Shown here: positions 1 to 7,037 of the stretch, one piece after another | Numbering within the stretch: position 1 is the first letter of the stretch | Layout of the letters: each line of letters starts with the position of its first letter | From: Porticoccaceae bacterium UBA2002 | Lineage (GTDB): Bacteria; Pseudomonadota; Gammaproteobacteria; Pseudomonadales; Porticoccaceae | Direction: 5' to 3' | NCBI GenBank assembly: GCA_002334915.1 | Contig: DDCQ01000034.1 | Location: forward strand, 1,126-18,047 | Length of the DNA: 16,922 nucleotides | The notes under the pieces: model-generated | Told to the model about the DNA's origin: nothing | The model's input: the letters and a program-made list of their open reading frames with translations, nothing else | The model's database searches: none | Translations under genes and position numbers: made by a program

Positions 1-1
1 C

Positions 2-1036
2 ACAGCCGAGCATCAGAGCCCGCGACAGCTGGTTGAGCATTATCTCAATCAGGTTCCCGCCAGCACTGAAATTGATGCCGAGCGCACAGCTCTGTTGCAG
101 GATAAAATCAAAGCCCTGTTAATTGAAAAAAATGCGGTGCTGATTGCCCATTATTACACCGATCCATTAATTCAAGCCCTGGCTGAAGAGACTGGCGGCA
201 CTGTCTCTGACTCGCTGGAAATGGCTCGCTTTGGCAATAGCCACAAGGCTGAGACTCTGGTGGTTGCCGGGGTTAAGTTTATGGGCGAGACCGCCAAGAT
301 TCTAACCCCCGAAAAGCGCGTGTTAATGCCGACTCTGGAGGCCACCTGTTCTCTGGATGTAGGCTGTCCCATCGATGAGTTTGCCGCCTTCTGTGATCAG
401 CATCCAGATCGCACTGTGGTGGTCTATGCCAATACCTCTGCAGCAGTGAAGGCTCGGGCAGATTGGGTGGTTACATCGAGTATTGCCCTGGAGGTGGTGG
501 ACTATCTGGATGCTCAGGGCGAAAAGATTCTTTGGGCGCCAGATAAGTATCTGGGTGCCTATGTGCAGAAAAATACCGGCGCCGATATGCTGATGTGGGA
601 CGGTAGCTGTATTGTCCATGAAGAATTTAAAGCCAAGGGTATTTTAGACCTGAAAAAGGTGTACCCGGATGCCGCTGTCTTGGTGCATCCCGAGTCTCCG
701 GAGTCGGTGGTCGATATAGCAGATGTTGCCGGCTCTACCTCGCAGCTGATCGCGGCAGCCAAAAACCTGCCTCAGCAGCAACTGATTGTGGCGACCGACC
801 AGGGTATTTTTTACAAGATGCAGCAGGCGGTCCCCGATAAAGAGTTATTGATTGCGCCCACTGGTGGCAGCGGAGCCACCTGCCGCAGCTGCGCCAACTG
901 CCCCTGGATGGGTATGAATAGTCTGCAAAACCTGCTCGACTGTCTCGAGCAGGGCAGCAATGAGATTGAGGTTGAGCCAGCCCTGGGACGCCAGGCCTTT
1001 CGTTCGCTGGAGCGGATGATGAACTTCAAAACCTAG
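2..1036 (+). CDS. nadA: Quinolinate synthase NadA (5' end cut by window edge)
   Basis: Quinolinate synthase condenses iminoaspartate with dihydroxyacetone phosphate to make quinolinate, the precursor of NAD, using an oxygen-sensitive 4Fe-4S cluster in the cytoplasm. The reading frame is open to the left edge. A TTG at 95 could be read as a start, but about 31 codons upstream stay open and E. coli NadA has about the same number of residues before the aligned DKIKALL segment, so the true start lies just outside the window. Numbering from the codon at 95, Cys85, Cys172 and Cys269 match the three E. coli cluster ligands (Cys113, Cys200, Cys297). The C-terminal CxxCxxC motif (Cys263, 266, 269) is also present, as are HYYTDP near residue 19 and the very conserved stretch [19 protein letters not shown]. 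The C-terminus is complete, ending FKT-TAG. The gene converges on bepA, and its stop codon lies inside a small inverted repeat. Confidence 0.97.
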   Translation, partial: TAEHQSPRQLVEHYLNQVPASTEIDAERTALLQDKIKALLIEKNAVLIAHYYTDPLIQALAEETGGTVSDSLEMARFGNSHKAETLVVAGVKFMGETAKILTPEKRVLMPTLEATCSLDVGCPIDEFAAFCDQHPDRTVVVYANTSAAVKARADWVVTSSIALEVVDYLDAQGEKILWAPDKYLGAYVQKNTGADMLMWDGSCIVHEEFKAKGILDLKKVYPDAAVLVHPESPESVVDIADVAGSTSQLIAAAKNLPQQQLIVATDQGIFYKMQQAVPDKELLIAPTGGSGATCRSCANCPWMGMNSLQNLLDCLEQGSNEIEVEPALGRQAFRSLERMMNFKT

Positions 1037-1050
1037 CCTAAATAAGGCTA
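1034..1050. terminator. Candidate bidirectional terminator between nadA and bepA
   Basis: The sequence TAGCCTAAATAAGGCTA has perfect 6-bp arms (1034-1039 and 1045-1050) around a 5-nt loop. It sits exactly at the convergent junction, and the TAG stop of nadA and the TAG stop of bepA form its two outer ends. Short T-rich runs follow on both strands (AAGCTTTTC on the plus strand, GGTTTTG on the minus strand), but neither is a strong U-tract and the stem is short and only moderately GC-rich. Termination in both directions is an inference from position and symmetry. Confidence 0.4.
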
Positions 1051-2640
1051 AAGCTTTTCAATACGATCTTCCAATGCGGCTACATCTCTTATGCGCTGGC
1101 GAACAATGGCCGAGCGTTTAAAGTCAGCTGCCACTAGTTTCACTGCAAGAGTTAGCTGCTCTCTGGCCTTGTCAAAGGCGCCTACCAGAATAAAGTACTC
1201 GGCTCTGGCCTCATGGACCCCGGAGATATTGCCGGCCAGGCCACGCACCTCGGCCAGCCTGTACCAGATCATTGGGTCTTCCGGGCGCATTCGACTCAGC
1301 GCTGTCAGCACGGCTCCAGCTTCTTCGTAGCGGTGTGCCTGCCAGAGAATCTCGGACTTGATGGTGGTGAGCGGATAGCTATTGGGGCTTAAACGCAGCA
1401 GTTTATCTGCTTTGGCCAGACCCTGATCATAGCGCTTAAGGGCTATATCCAGCTCCAAATCGGAATACTGGAAAGACAGCTGGTAGGGGTTGTCCTTGAG
1501 CAGAGGGTCGAGAATCTGACGTGCCTGTTGATAGTTGCCGGCTTTAATATGAGCCAGGGCCAGACCGTAATAGGTGGCCTCTGGGTTTTGCGGGTTGCTC
1601 TTAAGTTCGGCGTTAAATCGCTTGATGGCATCTTTGGGGTTATTGGAGATAGCAATAAGGGCCCGGGCCTTCATCAGATGAAATTCTGGATTGCGCGGGT
1701 AGTGGCGCATGGCTGAACCCATGGCTCGGCCGCGGGCATCGGCTATACGTTTCTCGGTCACTGGGTGAGTTAATAAGAATTCTGGTGGCCGGCTACCCGC
1801 ATAGCGCATGCTCTTGAGTAGAGTGGCAAACATATCGGCTACGGCGCCTGGATCGCGATTGGCGCGCTCCATAGTCTGCAGGCCCATACGGTCTGCCTCT
1901 TGCTCATTGGATCTGCTGTAGCGCAGCTGATCATTCATGGCAATGGCCTGGGCTGTGGTGATTGCCGCCATGCCCGCATCACCACCGGCGGTGGCGGCAA
2001 TCACCAGACTGGCTAAGAGTCCGGCCAGGTTAACCATGCTTGATGAGCGCTGGGCCTCAAGTCCGCGAGCGAAGTGGCGCTGGCTTAGGTGCGCCAGTTC
2101 GTGGGCCAGCACAGAGGCCATCTGATCTTCATTCTCGGCCAGGGCAAATATCCCGGTATGGAAGCCCACTACGCCACCGGGCACAGCAAAGGCATTCATG
2201 GTGGGATTGTTGATAATCACCAGCTCAAGTCGAGGGTCTTCAAGATCGGAATAGGTAGCCAGATTGTAGAGCAGCTGTTCGAGATATTGCTGCATCAATG
2301 GGTCATCATGTTCGCGCACGCGGCTGCGAAACGCTTTGAGCCAGGTTCTACCCAGTTCATATTCCTGCTGCTTGGATACAATGCCGGAGGCGCTGTCCCC
2401 CAGTACGGGCAGCTTTATCTCCGCAGCCTCTACGGCTGGTTGCCCTGGGACAAATAAAAACAGGGATAAAGCCATGGCGGGTAAAAACCTTGCCAATATT
2501 TTATGGCTGGTCTGTTTGGCTGCTGTTTGATTGCGAGATTTCAAAATTGAATCTTGTGGCCTGATAAGAGTTAATGGGTGAGCATCACTGTAGCGAATAA
2601 TGTTACGGATTTCGACAGTTGAAATATGCCCTGGTTTCAT
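1048..2640 (-). CDS. bepA: BepA-type periplasmic M48 metalloprotease/chaperone with TPR domain
   Basis: This is an orthologue of E. coli BepA (YfgC), a periplasmic zinc protease and chaperone that works with the BAM complex, promotes LptD maturation and degrades misassembled barrel proteins. The catalytic motif HELAH is at residues 180-184. The third zinc ligand is Glu246 in SRSNEQEAD, and His292 in LLTHPVTEKR matches the BepA regulatory fourth ligand (E. coli His246), with nearly the same spacing. Residues from about 310 to the end form TPR-like helical repeats, as in the family. A hydrophobic segment ALSLFLFV near 57-64 followed by QPAVEAAE looks like a signal peptide with cleavage near residue 73. 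The ATG at 2638-2640 makes 530 residues against about 487 in E. coli and leaves over 50 residues before the signal core. A TTG at codon 33 (MKSRNQ...) would give a more ordinary signal peptide, so the start is uncertain. It is divergent from perM, as in E. coli. Confidence 0.93.
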   Translation of the reverse strand: MKPGHISTVEIRNIIRYSDAHPLTLIRPQDSILKSRNQTAAKQTSHKILARFLPAMALSLFLFVPGQPAVEAAEIKLPVLGDSASGIVSKQQEYELGRTWLKAFRSRVREHDDPLMQQYLEQLLYNLATYSDLEDPRLELVIINNPTMNAFAVPGGVVGFHTGIFALAENEDQMASVLAHELAHLSQRHFARGLEAQRSSSMVNLAGLLASLVIAATAGGDAGMAAITTAQAIAMNDQLRYSRSNEQEADRMGLQTMERANRDPGAVADMFATLLKSMRYAGSRPPEFLLTHPVTEKRIADARGRAMGSAMRHYPRNPEFHLMKARALIAISNNPKDAIKRFNAELKSNPQNPEATYYGLALAHIKAGNYQQARQILDPLLKDNPYQLSFQYSDLELDIALKRYDQGLAKADKLLRLSPNSYPLTTIKSEILWQAHRYEEAGAVLTALSRMRPEDPMIWYRLAEVRGLAGNISGVHEARAEYFILVGAFDKAREQLTLAVKLVAADFKRSAIVRQRIRDVAALEDRIEKL

Positions 2641-2679
2641 GTGAGATACTGGGCCTTAAAGGGTTGAGGTTAAAATCGG

Positions 2680-2709
2680 TTGACCCTGAACCACGGCAGG
2701 CAGTTAAAT
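2680..2709 (+). promoter_or_regulatory. Candidate sigma70 promoter for perM
   Basis: TTGACC (2680-2685, five of six matches to the -35 consensus) is followed after 18 nt by TTAAAT (2704-2709, four of six to the -10). Initiation would fall near 2716, giving a leader of about 20 nt before the perM ATG. It lies in the 96-bp gap between the divergent bepA and perM genes. No equally good promoter was seen for bepA in the other direction. Confidence 0.45.
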
Positions 2710-2736
2710 GGAATCAGAGTTTATCGAGGGTTATGC

Positions 2737-3822
2737 ATGAAGCAGGTTTTTAAGAAGTGGCAAGAGCAGTACTTTAGCAACGAAGAGACGGTGCTATTGG
2801 CTCTTATGCTGGCTGCGCTGCTGGTTGTGGCCACCACTCTGGGTGCTATGTTGGGCCCTTTGTTTACCGCAATGATTCTGGCGTTTCTGCTCCAGGGTGT
2901 GGTTAATTCACTGAGCCGTCGGGGCGTACCCCTAGGGCTGGCCATTACCATTTCATTTACTCTGTTCTTTGTCGGCTTTATATCTGTGCTGGTGGTATTG
3001 ATTCCCATTGTGGGCCGCCAGACTTCGCTGTTTATCGCTGAGTTGCCCAATATGCTGGGCAGAATTCGCGATCTGTTGATTTCGCTGCCAGAAAAATATG
3101 CCGACTATGTGAGCCCGGAACAGTTCCAGATTATTGTGGCTCGCGCCTCAGAGGAGGCCGCCAGCCTGGCGGAGCAGATACTCAGCCTGTCTATCAGCAG
3201 CTTCCCCGGCTTATTTGGTGTTCTGCTGTACCTGTTTTTGGTGCCCATGCTAGTATTTTTTATGCTTAAAGATAAGGATCTGTTGATAGATTTTGTCTCT
3301 AAGTTACTGCCCAGAGAGCGCAGTGTAATGACCGCTATCTGGTCGGAGATGGATATACAGTTTGCCAACTATGTGCGCGGCAAGGCGATTGAAATTCTTA
3401 TTGTGGGAGCCACTTCCTATATTGCCTTTTTAATTCTCGGTCTTAACTATGCGGCTCTGTTGGCGCTGCTGGTTGGGTTGTCGGTGCTGATTCCCTATAT
3501 TGGCGCTACCGCAGTGACTCTGCCGGTATTGCTGGTGGGCTATATGCAATGGGGTTACTCCGCTGAGTTTTTCTGGCTGTTTATGGTCTATGGTTTTATC
3601 CAATTTCTCGATGGTAACCTGCTGGTGCCTCTGCTGTTTTCAGAAGTGGTTAATCTGCACCCGGTGGCGATTATTGTCGCCGTGCTGTTTTTTGGTGGTA
3701 TCTGGGGTTTTTGGGGGGTGTTTTTTGCGATACCTCTGGCTACCCTGGTGAAGGCGGTTTATAACGCCTGGCCCCGCGCTGTTGCTAACAAGCCTGAGAT
3801 GGTTACAGACGCCGAGTCTTAG
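2737..3822 (+). CDS. perM: PerM/AI-2E family integral membrane transporter
   Basis: This is a polytopic inner-membrane protein of the AI-2E exporter/PerM family (DUF20). Family members include AI-2 exporters and Na+/H+ antiporters, and for most members, including E. coli PerM, the substrate is not established. The ATG at 2737 (MKQVFKKW) is preferred over an upstream in-frame TTG at 2680 because GAGGG (2726-2730) stands 6 nt before it; the product is 361 aa, close to the usual 350-370. Hydrophobic helices are seen at about residues 18-55, 66-92, 155-177, 218-236, 238-268, 277-300 and 308-340. A soluble, helix-rich segment lies at about 95-155. The family signature LIPYIGA is at 251-257, and the C-terminal HPVAIIVAVLFFGGIWG block starts near 308. 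The divergent arrangement with bepA is shared with E. coli. Substrate cannot be inferred from the sequence. Confidence 0.85.
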   Translation: MKQVFKKWQEQYFSNEETVLLALMLAALLVVATTLGAMLGPLFTAMILAFLLQGVVNSLSRRGVPLGLAITISFTLFFVGFISVLVVLIPIVGRQTSLFIAELPNMLGRIRDLLISLPEKYADYVSPEQFQIIVARASEEAASLAEQILSLSISSFPGLFGVLLYLFLVPMLVFFMLKDKDLLIDFVSKLLPRERSVMTAIWSEMDIQFANYVRGKAIEILIVGATSYIAFLILGLNYAALLALLVGLSVLIPYIGATAVTLPVLLVGYMQWGYSAEFFWLFMVYGFIQFLDGNLLVPLLFSEVVNLHPVAIIVAVLFFGGIWGFWGVFFAIPLATLVKAVYNAWPRAVANKPEMVTDAES

Positions 3823-3859
3823 CTCGGGTCTTTGTCGAGTTACAGGTGCATGGCAGCAA

Positions 3860-3888
3860 TTATTACTATTCGCCCCGAGGGGTATAAT
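3860..3888 (+). promoter_or_regulatory. Candidate promoter for the M16 protease gene
   Basis: A perfect TATAAT (3883-3888) lies 17 nt after a poor -35 match, TTATTA (3860-3865, three of six), in the 82-bp gap behind perM. Initiation would be expected about 7 nt downstream, close to or inside the Shine-Dalgarno AGGA at 3894-3897. A transcript from here would therefore have a very short leader, while one reading through from perM would carry the full site. Confidence 0.35.
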
Positions 3889-3904
3889 AAAAAAGGAATT
3901 CCTC

Positions 3905-6757
3905 ATGTCCATATTGCCCTCTTCAGCTAAGTTCATTTATTGGTTATCAGCGCTTTGCATTGTCTGCTTACTGCAGGGCTGCAGCAGTGGTGACCCTGCA
4001 CCGGACAATCAGGCAAATAGTCTGTCTTCAGTGGTTAAAAGTCCCAATGATCAGCGCCTGTATCGGCATATTAAGCTGAAGAACAAGCTGGATGTGCTGT
4101 TGATCAGTGACTCTGAGGCAGAGACCTCAGCGGCTTCTTTGGATGTGTATGTCGGCAGTTACCAGAACCCCGCCGATCGAGAGGGGCTGGTGCATTTTCT
4201 TGAGCATATGCTGTTTTTAGGTACCAAGGATTACCCGGTTCCCGGTGAGTACCAGACTTTTATTGCCGAACATGGGGGCAGCCACAATGCAGGCACTGGC
4301 CTGGAAAACACCAACTATTTCTTTGATATTAACTCCGACTATCTGGAGCAGGCGCTGGATCGCTTTGCGCCATTTTTCTCCAGCCCCAATTTTGATGCCA
4401 AATATGTAGATCGCGAGCGCAATGCGGTTGAATCCGAGTACAGGCTAAAAATTAAAGACGACGGTCGCCGCCAGTGGGAGGTGTTGCAGACCCAGGTCGA
4501 TCCCGCCCACCCCATGGCCAAATTTACCGTGGGTAATCTGGAAACCTTGGCGGATTTAGAGGGCAGGCCGGTGCGTGATGATCTGCTGGACATTTACAAG
4601 CAGTATTACTCGGCCAATCTGATGAAGCTGGTGGTGCTGGGCCGCGAAAGCCTGGATGAGCTGGAGGCCATGGTGGTGCCCAGATTTGAGATTATTGCCA
4701 ATAGCGATGTAGAGATTAAGCCTCATGTGGATCGCCTTATTCCGGCAGAGCGCTTGCCGCTGGTAATAGGATTTAAGCCGCTAAAAGAGATGCGCGAGCT
4801 TAGCCTGAGTTTTCAGCTGCCAAAGATGCGGCCTCACTGGCGAGTTAAACCAGCTGGCTATCTGGGCGGGGTGATTGGCCATGAGGGCCAGGGCAGTCTG
4901 GTACAGGTGCTTAAAGACAGGGGCCTTATTGAGAGCCTAAGCGCCGGTTTGGGGCTGGAGGATCGCAGTTCCAGCCTGTTTTCGATTGATATTGGCCTGA
5001 CTCCCGAGGGGTTTGCCCAGCGTGACCAAATTGTTGAGATGCTATTTACCTGGATTGAAAAGCTGCGGGCCGACGGGCTGCAAGAGTGGCGCTATAACGA
5101 GCAGGCCAAGATGCTGGATATTGCTTTTCGTTTCCAGGAAAAGCAGAGCCCCATGGGCTATGTATCCTCCCTGGCGGGCATGATGCAGCAATATCCAGTC
5201 GCTGATGTTTTGCAGGCCGGTTATATGATGCAAGACTGGGATCAAAAGCTTGTTAGTCAGACCCTGAGCGCCCTGACACCTGATAACCTGATTATGATGG
5301 TGACGGCACCAGAGGTGGAGACGGACCAAATTTCCCAGCGCTATCAGGCGGGCTATGCCCTGTCACCTGTGGCGGAGGAAACCCTGGCCATATGGCGGTC
5401 TCCAGCTGCAGTACCAGAGCTGGCAGCGGCTGAGAAAAACCCCTACCTGCCAGATAGTCTTGAGCTTGCCGGGGAGGGTTCCAACCCTGAGCAGCCCGCA
5501 CTGTTTATAGATCAGCCGGGATTGCGCGCCTGGCATCTTTTGGATACCAGGTTCTCTGTGCCCAAGGCCCATATTATTGCCTCTCTGGGCTCAGATATAA
5601 CAGCCACAGCCGCAGGATTGGTGCAGGCGGAGCTGTTTCTGGATATGTTGAATGATCAGCTTAATGCCAGGGTCTATCCGGCCTCTGAGGCCGGGCTGCG
5701 CTTCTCTCTAGGCGCCAATAATCAGGGATTGTCTATAGTGGTGGCCGGTTATTCCGATAAGCAAGCGGTGCTGCTGGGCGATATACTTAAGGCTTTAAAT
5801 AATCCCGACTGGGATCAGCAGCGATTTGAGCGTTTAAAGCAGTCCAGGCTGCGACGCTGGTCCAACTTTCAGCGCGAATATCCCTTTAGGCAAGTTATGT
5901 CTGGGCTGAACTCGATGATTAATGGTCGCTGGACGCCTCTGCAGAAAGCGCCGGCCCTGAAGCAGGTGAGTATGCAACAGCTGCAGGCATTTGCCGCAGA
6001 ATTATTGAGTAACCTTGAGCTTAAGGTGCTGGTTAGCGGTAATCATACCGAGCAGGGCGCCGCGGCTATAGTTGAGCTGCTATCCAGCTCTCTGCAGCTA
6101 GATAAGGTGGCTAACCCGGAAAGTATCGCCAGGCTGTCTTCTGGAATTATAGAGGCGCAGATACCTGTTGATCATGATGATTCAGTGATGGTGCTCTACA
6201 AGCAGGGCGCAGAAGATAGCCTGCAGGAGCGGGCGCGATTTGCTCTACTTGGCGAGATGCTGTCGGCACCTTTCTATAATAGCCTGCGCACCGAAAAACA
6301 GCTGGGCTATGTGGTTTCAGCCTTTACTAGTCATTTTGGTCCCGTGCCCGGCCTGGCATTACTGGCCCAGTCGCCAGTGGCCGATGAGGCGTTATTGCGG
6401 CAGGAGTTTGAGGGCTTTTTAGCCGATTACAGTGAACAGGTTGATGCACTGACCGAGGCTGACTTGGAGCGCTATCAGCTATCCATACTGGGGCGCCTTG
6501 AAGAGAAGCCCAAGAACCTATCTGAAATGAATGGGCGGTTTTTAGAATCTCTGGAAATGGGTTTTGAGAGCTTTGATTTTCGCCCCCAACTGGCCTCGGC
6601 GATTCGCAATATGTCTGTAGCTCAGCTGCAGCAGGCCTACAGTGATTTGCTGGCTAAGCAGTCGCGCAGCCTGTGGCTAAAAACTGCCGAACCTGGCAGT
6701 GAAAACACCGCCGTGGATATGCGCAAAGGCGATGCTGCCTATATCTATGATTTTTAG
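3905..6757 (+). CDS. Lipoprotein M16 zinc protease, pitrilysin/insulysin class
   Basis: This is a full-length (950 aa) M16A metallopeptidase, the family of E. coli pitrilysin (PtrA, about 960 aa) and insulin-degrading enzyme. These enzymes enclose and cut short unfolded polypeptides in a two-half chamber. The ATG at 3905 is chosen because AGGA (3894-3897) is 7 nt upstream and it gives a clean lipoprotein signal: residues 1-25 with hydrophobic core and lipobox LQGC (Cys26). Ser follows the Cys, which by the E. coli sorting rule favours the outer membrane. The inverted zinc motif HFLEH is at residues 97-101, with the distal ligand Glu178 in NAVESEYR; Glu100 would be the catalytic base. The non-catalytic C-terminal half keeps the substrate-binding signature SLRTEKQLGYVVSAF. 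It is a complete single chain, not the split M16B type. Many PtrA proteins are soluble periplasmic, so the lipid anchor is a point of difference. A role in periplasmic peptide turnover is inferred. Confidence 0.9.
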   Translation: MSILPSSAKFIYWLSALCIVCLLQGCSSGDPAPDNQANSLSSVVKSPNDQRLYRHIKLKNKLDVLLISDSEAETSAASLDVYVGSYQNPADREGLVHFLEHMLFLGTKDYPVPGEYQTFIAEHGGSHNAGTGLENTNYFFDINSDYLEQALDRFAPFFSSPNFDAKYVDRERNAVESEYRLKIKDDGRRQWEVLQTQVDPAHPMAKFTVGNLETLADLEGRPVRDDLLDIYKQYYSANLMKLVVLGRESLDELEAMVVPRFEIIANSDVEIKPHVDRLIPAERLPLVIGFKPLKEMRELSLSFQLPKMRPHWRVKPAGYLGGVIGHEGQGSLVQVLKDRGLIESLSAGLGLEDRSSSLFSIDIGLTPEGFAQRDQIVEMLFTWIEKLRADGLQEWRYNEQAKMLDIAFRFQEKQSPMGYVSSLAGMMQQYPVADVLQAGYMMQDWDQKLVSQTLSALTPDNLIMMVTAPEVETDQISQRYQAGYALSPVAEETLAIWRSPAAVPELAAAEKNPYLPDSLELAGEGSNPEQPALFIDQPGLRAWHLLDTRFSVPKAHIIASLGSDITATAAGLVQAELFLDMLNDQLNARVYPASEAGLRFSLGANNQGLSIVVAGYSDKQAVLLGDILKALNNPDWDQQRFERLKQSRLRRWSNFQREYPFRQVMSGLNSMINGRWTPLQKAPALKQVSMQQLQAFAAELLSNLELKVLVSGNHTEQGAAAIVELLSSSLQLDKVANPESIARLSSGIIEAQIPVDHDDSVMVLYKQGAEDSLQERARFALLGEMLSAPFYNSLRTEKQLGYVVSAFTSHFGPVPGLALLAQSPVADEALLRQEFEGFLADYSEQVDALTEADLERYQLSILGRLEEKPKNLSEMNGRFLESLEMGFESFDFRPQLASAIRNMSVAQLQQAYSDLLAKQSRSLWLKTAEPGSENTAVDMRKGDAAYIYDF

Positions 6758-6803
6758 AATCTTGGAAAAGCGCAATATTTGTAGTTAAACTAACTTATTA
6801 AGT

Positions 6804-6833
6804 TTTAAAATGATAAAATTTAAAATGATTAAA
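6804..6833. repeat. Short AT-rich direct repeat upstream of aceE
   Basis: TTTAAAATGAT occurs twice, at 6804-6814 and 6819-6829, with a 15-bp period, and the following A-rich bases also nearly match. It lies in the most AT-rich part of the 280-bp gap between the M16 gene and aceE. It could be an UP-element, nucleoid-protein binding DNA or simple low-complexity drift. Confidence 0.6.
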
Positions 6834-6904
6834 AACAAATAGTTATGATGCATAGTTAATTTATATTATGCGTTTTATTGATTTTGCATGATTAGTTTAA
6901 TGGG

Positions 6905-6933
6905 TTGAATTTGTAGCTTAGCTACATTAAAAT
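6905..6933 (+). promoter_or_regulatory. Candidate sigma70 promoter for aceE-aceF
   Basis: TTGAAT (6905-6910, four of six to the -35) and TAAAAT (6928-6933, five of six to the -10) are separated by exactly 17 nt. This is the best promoter pair I found in the gap. Transcription from about 6940 would give a leader of roughly 100 nt before the aceE ATG. The spacer holds a perfect 15-nt inverted repeat, and the DNA upstream is strongly AT-rich. Confidence 0.5.
6912..6926. promoter_or_regulatory. Perfect 15-nt dyad between -35 and -10 of the aceE promoter (putative operator)
   Basis: TGTAGCTTAGCTACA has perfect 7-bp arms around a single central T. It fills nearly the whole 17-nt spacer of the proposed aceE promoter, the classic place for a repressor operator. 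It does not resemble the E. coli PdhR box (ATTGGT, three bases, ACCAAT). The symmetry and position are seen directly; the repressor is unknown. Confidence 0.5.
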
Positions 6934-7037
6934 GCTGCACCTGAGAGTCAGACTGTTTGCGGGTTGCTAATCCCGGGGTTAACCTAACCAGTATCAGGCT
7001 GTCGACCTTACCGTTAACTAACTTTGATTGGTGCCGC

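Noticed and set aside
3873..3882. CCCCGAGGGG palindrome just before the TATAAT in front of the M16 gene
   Set aside because: Four-bp arms with a 2-nt centre cannot form a stable RNA hairpin and are easily due to chance; no flanking symmetry.
6932..6970. A 12-residue ORF (MLHLRVRLFAGC) in the aceE leader as an attenuation leader peptide
   Set aside because: Its ATG overlaps the proposed -10 element and lies before the predicted transcription start; it has no ribosome site and no run of regulatory codons.
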